In this document: positions 1 through 5,472 of the stretch, piece after piece | Position numbering within the stretch: the stretch's first letter is position 1 | Layout of the letters: every line of letters begins with the position of its first letter | Source of the DNA: an uncultured Candidatus Melainabacteria bacterium | Lineage (GTDB): Bacteria > Cyanobacteriota > Vampirovibrionia > Gastranaerophilales > Gastranaerophilaceae | Assembly (NCBI GenBank): GCA_934754855.1 | Contig: CAKVJR010000048.1 | Span: 1-11,168 of the forward strand | Length of the DNA: 11,168 nucleotides | Direction: 5' to 3' | Translations under genes and position numbers: made by a program | Notes under the pieces: generated by a model | The model's database searches: none | What the model saw: only the letters and a program-made list of their open reading frames with translations | What the model was told of the DNA's origin: nothing

Positions 1-637
1 GGTTCATGCTTGCTTCGGTTTTAATTCCCGTACCTCTTGTCAAATCAGCGACCGCTTTCATCATCGGCATAGGACCTACCGCAATGACATAATCGATTTT
101 TTCTTTGTCCATAAGGTCTTTAAGAACTTGCGTACCAAAACCTTTAATACCCAAAGAACCGTCATCTGTTGTGATGAACAATTCTGTTGAGGCTTTTTTC
201 ATTTTATCTTGCCAGAAAATCAAATCCTTTGTTCTTGCACCGGAAATCATATAAACTTTATTTCCGGCATCTTTGAATGCTTTTGCAATCAAATAGCACG
301 GTGCGGCACCGTAACCGCCTGCGATACAAACGACTGTGCCGTATTTTTCAACGTGAGTCGGTTGTCCCAAAGGACCTGTCACGTCTAAAATTTCTTCGCC
401 CACTTCAATTTGAGCCAACTTTGCCGTCGAATATCCGACTGCCATAAATACAATCGTCAATTCACCTTTTTCTTTATCAACATCTGCAATCGTCAACGGG
501 AATCTTTCACCATTTTCTTCAACACGAAGAATGACAAATTGTCCTGCTTTTGCGTTTCTTGTTACAAAAGGTGCTTCGATTGTATATTCAAATTGACCTT
601 TACATAATTCTTTTTTTGATAATAATTTATAGCCCAC
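1..637 (-). CDS. FAD/NAD(P)-binding reductase subunit (ferredoxin-NADP reductase alpha / dihydroorotate dehydrogenase electron-transfer type), 3'-truncated by window
   Basis: Partial: 212 codons are in the window and the C-terminus lies beyond position 1. The visible protein has the ferredoxin-reductase fold order: a beta-barrel flavin domain (about residues 1-95) with ERFPLTIADVD at 44-54 in the flavin-binding place, then a nucleotide-binding domain with GGYGAAP at 107-113, GARTKDLIFW at 133-142 and GPMPMMKAV at 188-196. This pattern is typical of the small electron-transfer subunits called NfnA, SudB or PyrK-like, which pass electrons between NAD(P)H, FAD and a 2Fe-2S cluster. The Cys cluster would lie in the missing part, and family members are usually about 280 residues. 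The start is GTG at 637: there is an AAGGAG 10 nt upstream and an in-frame stop at 668-670 with no other start codon between. In many genomes the partner (GltA-like glutamate synthase small subunit) lies next; here that would be outside the window. The exact physiological partner cannot be told. Confidence 0.85.
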   Translation of the reverse strand, partial: MGYKLLSKKELCKGQFEYTIEAPFVTRNAKAGQFVILRVEENGERFPLTIADVDKEKGELTIVFMAVGYSTAKLAQIEVGEEILDVTGPLGQPTHVEKYGTVVCIAGGYGAAPCYLIAKAFKDAGNKVYMISGARTKDLIFWQDKMKKASTELFITTDDGSLGIKGFGTQVLKDLMDKEKIDYVIAVGPMPMMKAVADLTRGTGIKTEASMN

Positions 638-666
638 TTTTAGTTCGCTCCTTGATTTCTTACTTG

Positions 667-728
667 ATTATAGCAAAATAATAAGCCGTTACAAAAACAT
701 TATACTACAAACTTTTTTCTCTAAACAA
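667..728 (-). promoter_or_regulatory. Tandem sigma70-type promoters for the reductase gene
   Basis: Read on the minus strand, the proximal promoter has TTGTAA (689-694), a 16-nt spacer and TATAAT (667-672). A TG one base before the -10 makes it an extended -10. A second, distal set has TTGTTT (723-728), an 18-nt spacer and TATAAT (699-704). The proximal one would start transcription near 660, about 22 nt before the GTG. These lie between fliR and the reductase gene and suggest that the reductase is transcribed independently of the flagellar operon. Hexamers are read directly; activity is inferred. Confidence 0.65.
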
Positions 729-766
729 TAATTTACAGCACTTGTTACAACGAGAAAAACTAAAAT

Positions 767-1549
767 CTAAAAAATGTTTGCATAACTCAAGAAATAATCG
801 TTTACGACACCAAATAATTTCGGCAGCAAAACAGAGAGCAAAAACGCACCCATAACGGGTTTGAATAAGAAACTGAGTTGGAATACGTTGATTTGAGGAG
901 CGGTTTTTGAAATGATACCCAAAATAATATCTTGTCCCAAAGTTGCGAGCAAAATCGGAGATGCAAATTGCAGCCCGATATACAAAATATTCGAGGTAAT
1001 TTTAATCAGATATTCCTTATTGATAACCTGTTCAAGAGGTAGAGCCTGAGCGTATAAAGGGCAAATATCGAAACTTCTGATAAATGCATTCAAAATCCAA
1101 TAAACCCCGCCCATATTGATAAAAATAATCAATCCGAGCAAACCCAAAAATTTGCCCATAATAGAAACCTGCGTTGAAGAAGTCGGATCAAGAACCATAG
1201 CAGAAGACATACCCATTTGAGTGTTAATCATATCCCCGCCGGCGTCAACAACCGCAACGATACAGTATCCGATATAACCGATAATCGCACCGAATACGTA
1301 ATTAATCGCCATATAATAAATAATCGAAGCATTTGCAGGCGGCATCTCGGGTTTAATTATAGACATCAAAAATACCGTCAAAAGGAAAGCAAAGCCCATT
1401 CTGATGGTATTCGGAACTTCACTTCTGTTCAACAACGGGGCAAACCGCATCATGCCAGCAACCCGCATAAAGATTAAAAATCCTGCACCGAGAGCGTTAT
1501 TTATGACAGGCAAATAAGTTGCCATTCCATCGACGAATTGCTCAATCAC
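767..1549 (-). CDS. fliR: Flagellar export gate protein FliR
   Basis: 260 residues, the usual FliR length, with about six hydrophobic segments. FliR sits with FliP and FliQ in the export gate through which flagellar subunits cross the inner membrane. Recognisable family stretches are RVAGMMRFAPLLNRSEVP (29-46), GGDMINTQMGMSSAMVLDP (104-122) and KTAPQINVFQLSF (215-227), the conserved 'aaPqlNvf' segment. The start is GTG at 1549, preceded by GGGAG at 7 nt; it overlaps the 3' end of the upstream secretin-N-domain gene by 8 nt, so translation is probably coupled. It is the last gene of the cluster: flhB and flhA, which often follow fliR, are not here. No convincing terminator is visible after it. 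A SctT protein of a non-flagellar system is the alternative, made less likely by the fliO-like gene in the operon. Confidence 0.93.
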   Translation of the reverse strand: MIEQFVDGMATYLPVINNALGAGFLIFMRVAGMMRFAPLLNRSEVPNTIRMGFAFLLTVFLMSIIKPEMPPANASIIYYMAINYVFGAIIGYIGYCIVAVVDAGGDMINTQMGMSSAMVLDPTSSTQVSIMGKFLGLLGLIIFINMGGVYWILNAFIRSFDICPLYAQALPLEQVINKEYLIKITSNILYIGLQFASPILLATLGQDIILGIISKTAPQINVFQLSFLFKPVMGAFLLSVLLPKLFGVVNDYFLSYANIF

Positions 1550-1889
1550 GGTTCAACTCCCATGGGAAATCTAGTTCCATAAACAGAGAATTAGCCTTTG
1601 CTCCTGATTTTATAATCGAAATAGGGTATTCGCTAACCCCCTTATTCGTTGTGATTTGAACTTTGGCGTCACCGATTTTTTTTGCCGAAAACATCAACTG
1701 ACTGCCATCGCCCATATACGTCATAACTCTTTGGGCAGAAATAATCTCGGGATTGTTACTCATAACTGACTTTACAGAATTTTCGGAGAAGAAAATATAA
1801 TCCGCCCCCAGGTTAAATTCATAAACCGTTTCGGCAGATGAAGAAAGTCCGAAAACCATTATAAATAAAGCAGTTACAATTTTTTTCAT
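1542..1889 (-). CDS. Exported small protein with pilus/secretin N-terminal (T2SS-T3SS_pil_N-like) domain, within the fli operon
   Basis: 115 residues. A classical signal peptide (MKK, hydrophobic core to about residue 16, SSA-E cleavage near 19/20) is followed by a single small domain at about 22-95. Its pattern is F-LG...FSENSVKSVMSNNPEII ... LMFSAKKIGDAKVQITTNKG ... YPISII. This resembles the N-terminal domain of secretins such as CpaC/RcpA (pilus formation protein N-terminal region), where a 'vl.l..pv..v.v.dp.ia' half is followed by 'l.l.gkk.G.t.l.v.d..G'. No secretin pore domain is present; the protein ends after a short tail. It starts 3 nt after the fliQ stop, with AAGGA inside the end of fliQ, and overlaps the fliR start by 8 nt, so it belongs to the flagellar operon. 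A periplasmic accessory of the export apparatus or basal body is a plausible inference; its function is not known. The domain call comes from pattern only. Confidence 0.6.
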   Translation of the reverse strand: MKKIVTALFIMVFGLSSSAETVYEFNLGADYIFFSENSVKSVMSNNPEIISAQRVMTYMGDGSQLMFSAKKIGDAKVQITTNKGVSEYPISIIKSGAKANSLFMELDFPWELNRD

Positions 1890-1892
1890 CTG

Positions 1893-2399
1893 TTATCTTC
1901 CTTGAAATCTTCTTTCGTTAATTCTTTTTTGTTCAATCAAATTTGCTCTCGGAACGGGCATTTTGGAAGCAGCATTGTACTTCAATCTGTCATTTTCCTT
2001 AAGGAAGGGCGGATTGCCTGCCGCATTCATCAAATCTCTTGCGTTCGGAACATTGTCAAATCTATCCATTTTCATCTCATCGGAGAAAGGTTTAATATGC
2101 TTGTAATAATCAGCATCGAGAACATATTTTTCGTTTTTGGGGATTACGTTGAAAGAAATTTGAACAGCCTCTGTAAAAAGCCCCGAGAGCATTTTTACAA
2201 ACCCCGAACCCAAAACAAGAATTACAACGAAAACAGCGGTAATTTTAGGAGCGGCGGCGATGGTTTGTTCTTGAACCTGCGTAACCGCCTGCAAAATACC
2301 GACAACCAAACCTATCGCCGCCGCCGTTAATACACAGGGCAATGCGATAGAAAGCATCATAATAATTCCTTTTCCCATAAATTCAAGTAATATTTCCAT
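1893..2399 (-). CDS. fliQ: Flagellar export gate protein FliQ with long C-terminal extension
   Basis: The first ~88 residues are a standard FliQ: two transmembrane helices (about 12-36 and 53-77) around the conserved loop QAVTQVQEQTIAAAPKI (37-53). FliQ packs around FliP/FliR in the export gate. Family members are normally about 90 residues; this one is 168. The extra ~80 residues (88-168) are hydrophilic and rich in Asn, Lys and Arg, with no membrane segment, and resemble nothing I recognise. The extension is in the same open frame, the stop is followed after 3 nt by the next gene, and no start signal suggests a separate gene. ATG at 2399 is preceded by AAAGGAT about 9 nt upstream and lies 13 nt after the fliP stop. 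Confidence 0.9.
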   Translation of the reverse strand: MEILLEFMGKGIIMMLSIALPCVLTAAAIGLVVGILQAVTQVQEQTIAAAPKITAVFVVILVLGSGFVKMLSGLFTEAVQISFNVIPKNEKYVLDADYYKHIKPFSDEMKMDRFDNVPNARDLMNAAGNPPFLKENDRLKYNAASKMPVPRANLIEQKRINERRFQGR

Positions 2400-2412
2400 A
2401 GCGAATTATCCT

Positions 2413-3057
2413 TTAATTGTAACTTGCCGCAAGACCGTGGACGACCAAACTCCAACCGTCAACCGCAATAAATATCAGCAGTTTGAACGGCAGCGAAATA
2501 ATCGTCGGCGATAACATGAACATACCTAAAGCCAAAAGTACGTTTGCAACAATCATATCAAGCACGATAAACGGAATATAAATAATAAATCCGATTTCAA
2601 ATGCCGTCTTGAGTTCACTCAAAATAAATGCGGGAGCAACTTCCCAAATAGTTATTTCATCAGGAGTTGCAGGTGCTTTGCCCCCTCTTGATTTTTCGAT
2701 GAAATACATCATATCTGTTTCACGTGTATTTTTCATCATAAATTCTTTCAAAGGCTTTGAACCCTCAACGACCGCCTCAACAAGAGAACCGGACTTATGA
2801 TAAGGTTCATAACCCGCTTCCCACATGCTTTGGAAAACTCCGCCCATTGAATAAAACGTCATAATAATCGAAAGTCCCAAAAGTACTATCGTCGGGGGAA
2901 TTGATTGGGTACCCATTGCCTGTTTCAGAAACGAAAAAACAATCGCATACCGCATAAAACTTGTCATACAAGTAAAAATAAACGGCACGAATGCAAAGCA
3001 ACTCATTACCAATAACAGTTGCAATACGGGATCCAAATTTTGTATAAGCGTATTCAT
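2413..3057 (-). CDS. fliP: Flagellar export gate protein FliP
   Basis: 214 residues with four hydrophobic segments. It forms the pentameric core of the FliPQR export channel in the inner membrane. Strong family motifs are TSFMRYAIVFSFLKQAMGTQ (32-51), FILSELKTAFEIGF (144-157), PFIVLDMIVANVLLALGM (162-179) and ISLPFKLLIFIAVDGW (187-202). Many FliP proteins carry a cleavable signal peptide and are 240 residues or more. This one begins directly with the first membrane segment and matches the mature length, as SctR proteins do. ATG at 3057 follows the fliO stop by 3 nt, with an AAAGG-type ribosome site inside the fliO end. Its place between fliO-like and fliQ genes supports flagellar rather than injectisome identity. 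Confidence 0.95.
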   Translation of the reverse strand: MNTLIQNLDPVLQLLLVMSCFAFVPFIFTCMTSFMRYAIVFSFLKQAMGTQSIPPTIVLLGLSIIMTFYSMGGVFQSMWEAGYEPYHKSGSLVEAVVEGSKPLKEFMMKNTRETDMMYFIEKSRGGKAPATPDEITIWEVAPAFILSELKTAFEIGFIIYIPFIVLDMIVANVLLALGMFMLSPTIISLPFKLLIFIAVDGWSLVVHGLAASYN

Positions 3058-3060
3058 TGA

Positions 3061-3459
3061 TTAAGCCTTTTTTCTTTCCTGCATTTTAGGGGGTATTTTG
3101 AACGAAAATACCTTCTTTGCGTCATTGTTAACAATATTATTCTCATTTTTAATGTCGGCAACAACTTTCGCCAACGGTGATGTCTTCACATTGTCCAAAG
3201 GTTGTTCGCCATCTTCTAATTTTGCAAGCATTGTAGTCGTTTCTGCATCTGATGCAACCAAAAATCTCTCATTGCCTGCACGTACTACATAAATCTGCTT
3301 TTTCGGCGTCAAACGAAGTGCATTTTCAATACACAAACATTCAGCCGAATTATTCATCATTGCAGGCTGACAAAATTTCTTATAAGTTACAAGGCAAACT
3401 GCCAAAAAGCCCACCATTGCAAATGTATATGCCAAAAATTGAACAAAATATCCTGACAT
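3061..3459 (-). CDS. fliO: FliO-like flagellar biosynthesis protein
   Basis: About 132 residues. One N-terminal transmembrane helix (about 6-28) is followed by a small soluble domain at about 45-85 with the FliO pattern: LRLTPKKQIYVVRAGNERFLVASDAE, i.e. a basic strand, 'vvragnerflvas', then a Leu-rich piece, and a Lys-rich tail. FliO is a poorly conserved helper for FliP assembly that is found in flagellar but not virulence type III systems, so it argues for a flagellum. There are two adjacent ATG codons. The first (3462) would have only 2 nt after AAGGAG; the second (3459) has 5 nt, so I choose 3459. The ribosome site overlaps the stop codon of the upstream gene. Assignment rests on topology, pattern and position before fliP. 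Confidence 0.75.
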   Translation of the reverse strand: MSGYFVQFLAYTFAMVGFLAVCLVTYKKFCQPAMMNNSAECLCIENALRLTPKKQIYVVRAGNERFLVASDAETTTMLAKLEDGEQPLDNVKTSPLAKVVADIKNENNIVNNDAKKVFSFKIPPKMQERKKA

Positions 3460-3468
3460 CATATCTCC

Positions 3469-4623
3469 TTATATATCTTCATCTTCTATGTCGAAATCAT
3501 CGTAATTGAAGTCTTCACTGTTCGCTTGAGGTTGTTGACCGCCCGCAGGTGCAGCGGGTTGTTGAGGAGCCTGTCCCGCCGTCGGAGCAGGTGCTGCCGC
3601 TTTCACCTCAGGTTGCATATCCGAATAAACTTCATCAACTCTGACCGCATACTTATCATTTATAATGACCAATTCACCCGAGGCAACAGGTTTATTCTCT
3701 ACCTTTAGCAGAACCTTGTTCTCATAAAGCGAACCGACATCAACAATTACACCCTCTGAAATTTGTTTCAATTCACCAAGTGTAATCGTAACTTTTTCAA
3801 ACTCCGCAGTAATATCAACAGGGATAACGTCCCACATCGTTTTGCCGTTAGAGTTGTTATTTTCCATATTTTCTCCTTCATCATTGTCAACACCCATAAT
3901 GATTGACGTTTCAGGGTTTATCATAAATTTTCTTACCTGACCGTTCATCGAAATTGCCATCGTTCTGATATTGCTGTTTTCAAGAACGACAATATCGCCA
4001 ATTTCTATGTGACGAACATCATACAACGTGATTTGAGAGTGTCCCGTAACAATTTTCACGGGAACCGTATAGTCCGCAAACGAACCCAAATCAAAATGTT
4101 GAGTTGTCGAAACAGGCGGAATTTCAGGGATAAGCGGTATCGGAATTGATATAATATATTTTCCCAAAACACCTGAATCGCTCTTCGCAACCATCGTCAT
4201 GTGAACTTGATTTGTGTTTTCTTCCGCAGTTGTATTTTCTTTCACAAAAAATTGAACAATCCCCTTGAAAACATTATCGTTCAACTTCGTCAAAATTGTC
4301 GCTTCAAGTTCGGTCATATTCTCCGGAACAAAAGGCTCTTCGCCATCACCCAAAGCATTTTCCAAAATCATATCCATAAACGGAGAGGATATTCTCATGA
4401 AAATTTCATTTTTTTTATCAGTCTTAATTCTCGTTACGAAATATTCTTCGCCTACAAAAAAAACATTGTCCTGCTCGGTAACTCCGACCAATTTCAAATC
4501 AAAATCAGTCAAAAGAAACTCACGTATTTTTTCCTTGATTCTCGTGAGCAAAACTCTCTTGAACCAATAAAACGAGTCGTTTAAACTATTCGCAAATTTT
4601 GAATTGTACTGAGAAACTACCAC
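3469..4623 (-). CDS. fliN: FliM/FliN-family protein with two SpoA domains (SctQ-like fusion)
   Basis: 384 residues, first gene of the fli operon. Residues ~40-165 look like the middle (CheC-like) part of FliM/SctQ: SSPFMDMILENALGDGE ... MTELEATILTKLND at 79-116. Two SpoA domains follow: one at ~186-243 beginning VPVKIVTGHSQITLYDV, with GDIVVLE at 209-215, and one at ~266-335 beginning IPVDITAEFEKVTITLGEL. The tail (340-384) is Ala/Pro/Gln-rich and then very acidic. SpoA domains build the cytoplasmic C-ring that docks export substrates and, with FliG, switches rotation. The N-terminal EIDALL-type CheY-binding motif of FliM is absent. Two SpoA domains in one chain is the layout of injectisome SctQ, whereas most flagella split them between FliM and FliN. 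An internal ribosome site lies before the second domain (see separate entry). GTG at 4623 is the start because an in-frame TAA lies two codons upstream; its ribosome site (GGGG) is weak. A separate fliM may exist elsewhere. Confidence 0.85.
   Translation of the reverse strand: MVVSQYNSKFANSLNDSFYWFKRVLLTRIKEKIREFLLTDFDLKLVGVTEQDNVFFVGEEYFVTRIKTDKKNEIFMRISSPFMDMILENALGDGEEPFVPENMTELEATILTKLNDNVFKGIVQFFVKENTTAEENTNQVHMTMVAKSDSGVLGKYIISIPIPLIPEIPPVSTTQHFDLGSFADYTVPVKIVTGHSQITLYDVRHIEIGDIVVLENSNIRTMAISMNGQVRKFMINPETSIIMGVDNDEGENMENNNSNGKTMWDVIPVDITAEFEKVTITLGELKQISEGVIVDVGSLYENKVLLKVENKPVASGELVIINDKYAVRVDEVYSDMQPEVKAAAPAPTAGQAPQQPAAPAGGQQPQANSEDFNYDDFDIEDEDI
3865..3878 (-). promoter_or_regulatory. 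Internal Shine-Dalgarno and ATG that could start a separate FliN-like protein
   Basis: Minus-strand sequence GAAGGAGAAAATATGG: AAGGAG (3873-3878), a 5-nt spacer and an ATG (3865-3867) in frame with the fusion gene, at residue 253. Translation from here would give a 132-residue protein holding only the second SpoA domain and the acidic tail, close to a free FliN. The signal is much better than the GTG start of the full gene and lies in the Asp/Glu/Asn-rich linker between the two SpoA domains. Internal starts in this place are established for SctQ-family genes. The sequence is seen; its use is inferred. Confidence 0.6.
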
Positions 4624-4641
4624 AATTTATCCCCAATGTCC

Positions 4642-4672
4642 GAGGGCATAATTCCCTCAAATATAGATTATA
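4642..4672 (-). promoter_or_regulatory. Candidate promoter -10 and leader hairpin of the fli operon
   Basis: On the minus strand a perfect TATAAT occupies 4667-4672, with no good -35 at the expected distance and no sigma28-type sequence. Transcription would begin near 4660. Directly at that point lies a short inverted repeat, GAGGG (4654-4658) and CCCTC (4642-4646) with a 7-nt loop, which would form a small stem at the 5' end of the transcript. The GTG of the first gene is 18 nt further on. Confidence 0.45.
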
Positions 4673-4750
4673 TTGTTTTCTTCAAGATAACATCATTTAT
4701 TTGTTGTATATATTTATTTGTTTAGTATTTTCACAACACTCTCTCAATGA

Positions 4751-4823
4751 TTTTTATAAGAAAATTCATCAAAAAATCAAGCCATGCCCGCATTTTAAAC
4801 GAACCGACTAAATCTTATAAAAA
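4751..4823. repeat. 11-bp perfect inverted repeat in the rnpA-fli intergenic region
   Basis: TTTTTATAAGA at 4751-4761 is matched by its exact reverse complement at 4813-4823, with 51 nt between. The second arm begins immediately after the rnpA stop codon. The arms are almost pure A/T and there is no U-run behind them, so this is not a standard terminator. The 200-nt gap from 4624 to 4823 otherwise holds only the fli promoter and leader. Confidence 0.4.
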
Positions 4824-5177
4824 CTAAAACTTTTTCATCAAATTAAGGACAGCATCTTGAAGTTCGGAAAAACTTGCCTCTAAAGCCTTTCCTCTCGCAA
4901 TAAAAATCAAAGACATTGCCTTTTGCAAATTATCAGCCGAGTGATTTTTCACGGCGGAAATATAAATTTCTCTCAATCTACGCTTGATTTTATTCCGTTT
5001 TACGGCACGTTTATGGATTTTTTTGCTCACAACAAAACCCGCTTTTGTCGGAATTTTATCGTCTGTTTTGTCCTTTCCGACGTAAAGCGTTAAAAACTCG
5101 TTACTTTTGCAATTTCTAATTCTGAAAGTTGCAGAAAACGCTTTTTCGTTTTTGAGCCTGTATTTTTTTTTCAACAT
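4824..5177 (-). CDS. rnpA: Ribonuclease P protein component
   Basis: 117 residues from ATG at 5177. This small basic protein binds the RNase P RNA and helps it remove 5' leaders from pre-tRNAs. The family signature lies at 57-70 as RAVKRNKIKRRLRE, the basic RNR helix, preceded by KAGFVVSKKIHKRA, and the N-terminus LKKKYRLKNEKAF is typical of the family. It follows rpmH on the same strand, the usual bacterial pairing. A TTG 15 nt upstream (5190-5192) would add five residues; the ATG gives the standard N-terminus and is preferred, although neither has a clear ribosome site. Weak initiation and the hairpin between the genes fit the need for far less RnpA than L34. The usual downstream yidD/yidC genes are absent; the fli operon follows after 200 nt. 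Confidence 0.93.
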   Translation of the reverse strand: MLKKKYRLKNEKAFSATFRIRNCKSNEFLTLYVGKDKTDDKIPTKAGFVVSKKIHKRAVKRNKIKRRLREIYISAVKNHSADNLQKAMSLIFIARGKALEASFSELQDAVLNLMKKF

Positions 5178-5196
5178 AATAACATCAAGCAAACAA

Positions 5197-5218
5197 GAGG
5201 CTGTCCGATGACAGCCTC
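5197..5218 (-). terminator. Hairpin between rpmH and rnpA (possible partial terminator or mRNA-processing stem)
   Basis: A perfect 9-bp stem, GAGGCTGTC / GACAGCCTC, encloses a 4-nt loop (5206-5209). On the rpmH-rnpA transcript it begins 9 nt after the rpmH stop and is followed by TTGTTTGCTTG, a weak U-rich run. It could stop most transcripts after rpmH or protect its 3' end, lowering rnpA output. The stem is seen; the role is inferred. Confidence 0.55.
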
Positions 5219-5227
5219 AAAGTTTTG

Positions 5228-5380
5228 TTAAGCTCTTTCTTTAGCAGTAATTGCTAATTTATGACGACCTTTTGCTCTTCTTCTGTTAAGAACTTCTCTT
5301 CCGCCGTCAGTTGCCATTCTTGCTCTGAAACCGCTTACGTTTTGTCTTTTTCTCTTTGTTCCTTCAAGCGTACGTTTCAT
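5228..5380 (-). CDS. rpmH: Large-subunit ribosomal protein bL34
   Basis: 50 residues, very basic: MKRTLEGTKRKRQNVSGFRA, then RMATDGGREVLNRRRAKGRH and KLAITAKERA. This is the complete bL34 sequence pattern (KRT..., GFRARM.T..GR.VL..RR.KGR..L), near the usual 44-50 residue length. It is a component of the 50S ribosomal subunit. ATG at 5380 has an ideal ribosome site, AAGGAG, at 7 nt. A strong promoter lies just upstream (separate entry), and rnpA follows across a hairpin. The chromosomal neighbour dnaA, common beside rpmH, is not here; proC is divergent instead. Confidence 0.97.
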   Translation of the reverse strand: MKRTLEGTKRKRQNVSGFRARMATDGGREVLNRRRAKGRHKLAITAKERA

Positions 5381-5417
5381 ATTATTTCTCCTTGAAAATT
5401 CTTTTCTAAGTTATATC

Positions 5418-5446
5418 ATAATAGACAAGACATGAATTATTGTCAA
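5418..5446 (-). promoter_or_regulatory. rpmH promoter
   Basis: Minus strand: TTGACA, the exact -35 consensus (5441-5446), a 17-nt spacer and TATTAT (5418-5423). Transcription would start near 5411, giving a leader of about 30 nt to the rpmH ATG. It is the best-matching promoter in the window, as expected for a ribosomal protein gene. The same 92-nt gap must also carry the divergent proC promoter on the plus strand, for which I see only a weak TTATAA near 5456. Confidence 0.8.
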
Positions 5447-5472
5447 ATAGAAAAATTATAAGGTAAATTATT

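Noticed and set aside
738..755. Small inverted repeat after fliR (around TTGTTACAA) as a terminator
   Set aside because: The stem is only about 5 bp with a mismatch and has no proper T-run directly behind it on the minus strand.
4265..4584. Two plus-strand frames of 101 and 127 codons opposite the FliM/N fusion
   Set aside because: Both mirror the coding strand of a well-supported gene and have no motifs or start signals.
2413..4623. Reading the cluster as a non-flagellar type III secretion (injectisome) operon
   Set aside because: The FliM/N protein is SctQ-like and FliP is short, but a FliO-like gene stands before fliP and no injectisome-specific genes are present. Flagellar identity is more likely, though not proven from this window alone.
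4599..4811. 70-codon plus-strand frame across the rnpA-fli intergenic region
   Set aside because: It begins inside the fli fusion gene on the opposite strand, lacks a ribosome site, is low-complexity and resembles no family; the fli promoter and leader occupy the same bases.
5178..5192. TTG start five codons upstream for rnpA
   Set aside because: No ribosome site, and the ATG at 5177 gives the typical LKKKYRLK-type N-terminus.
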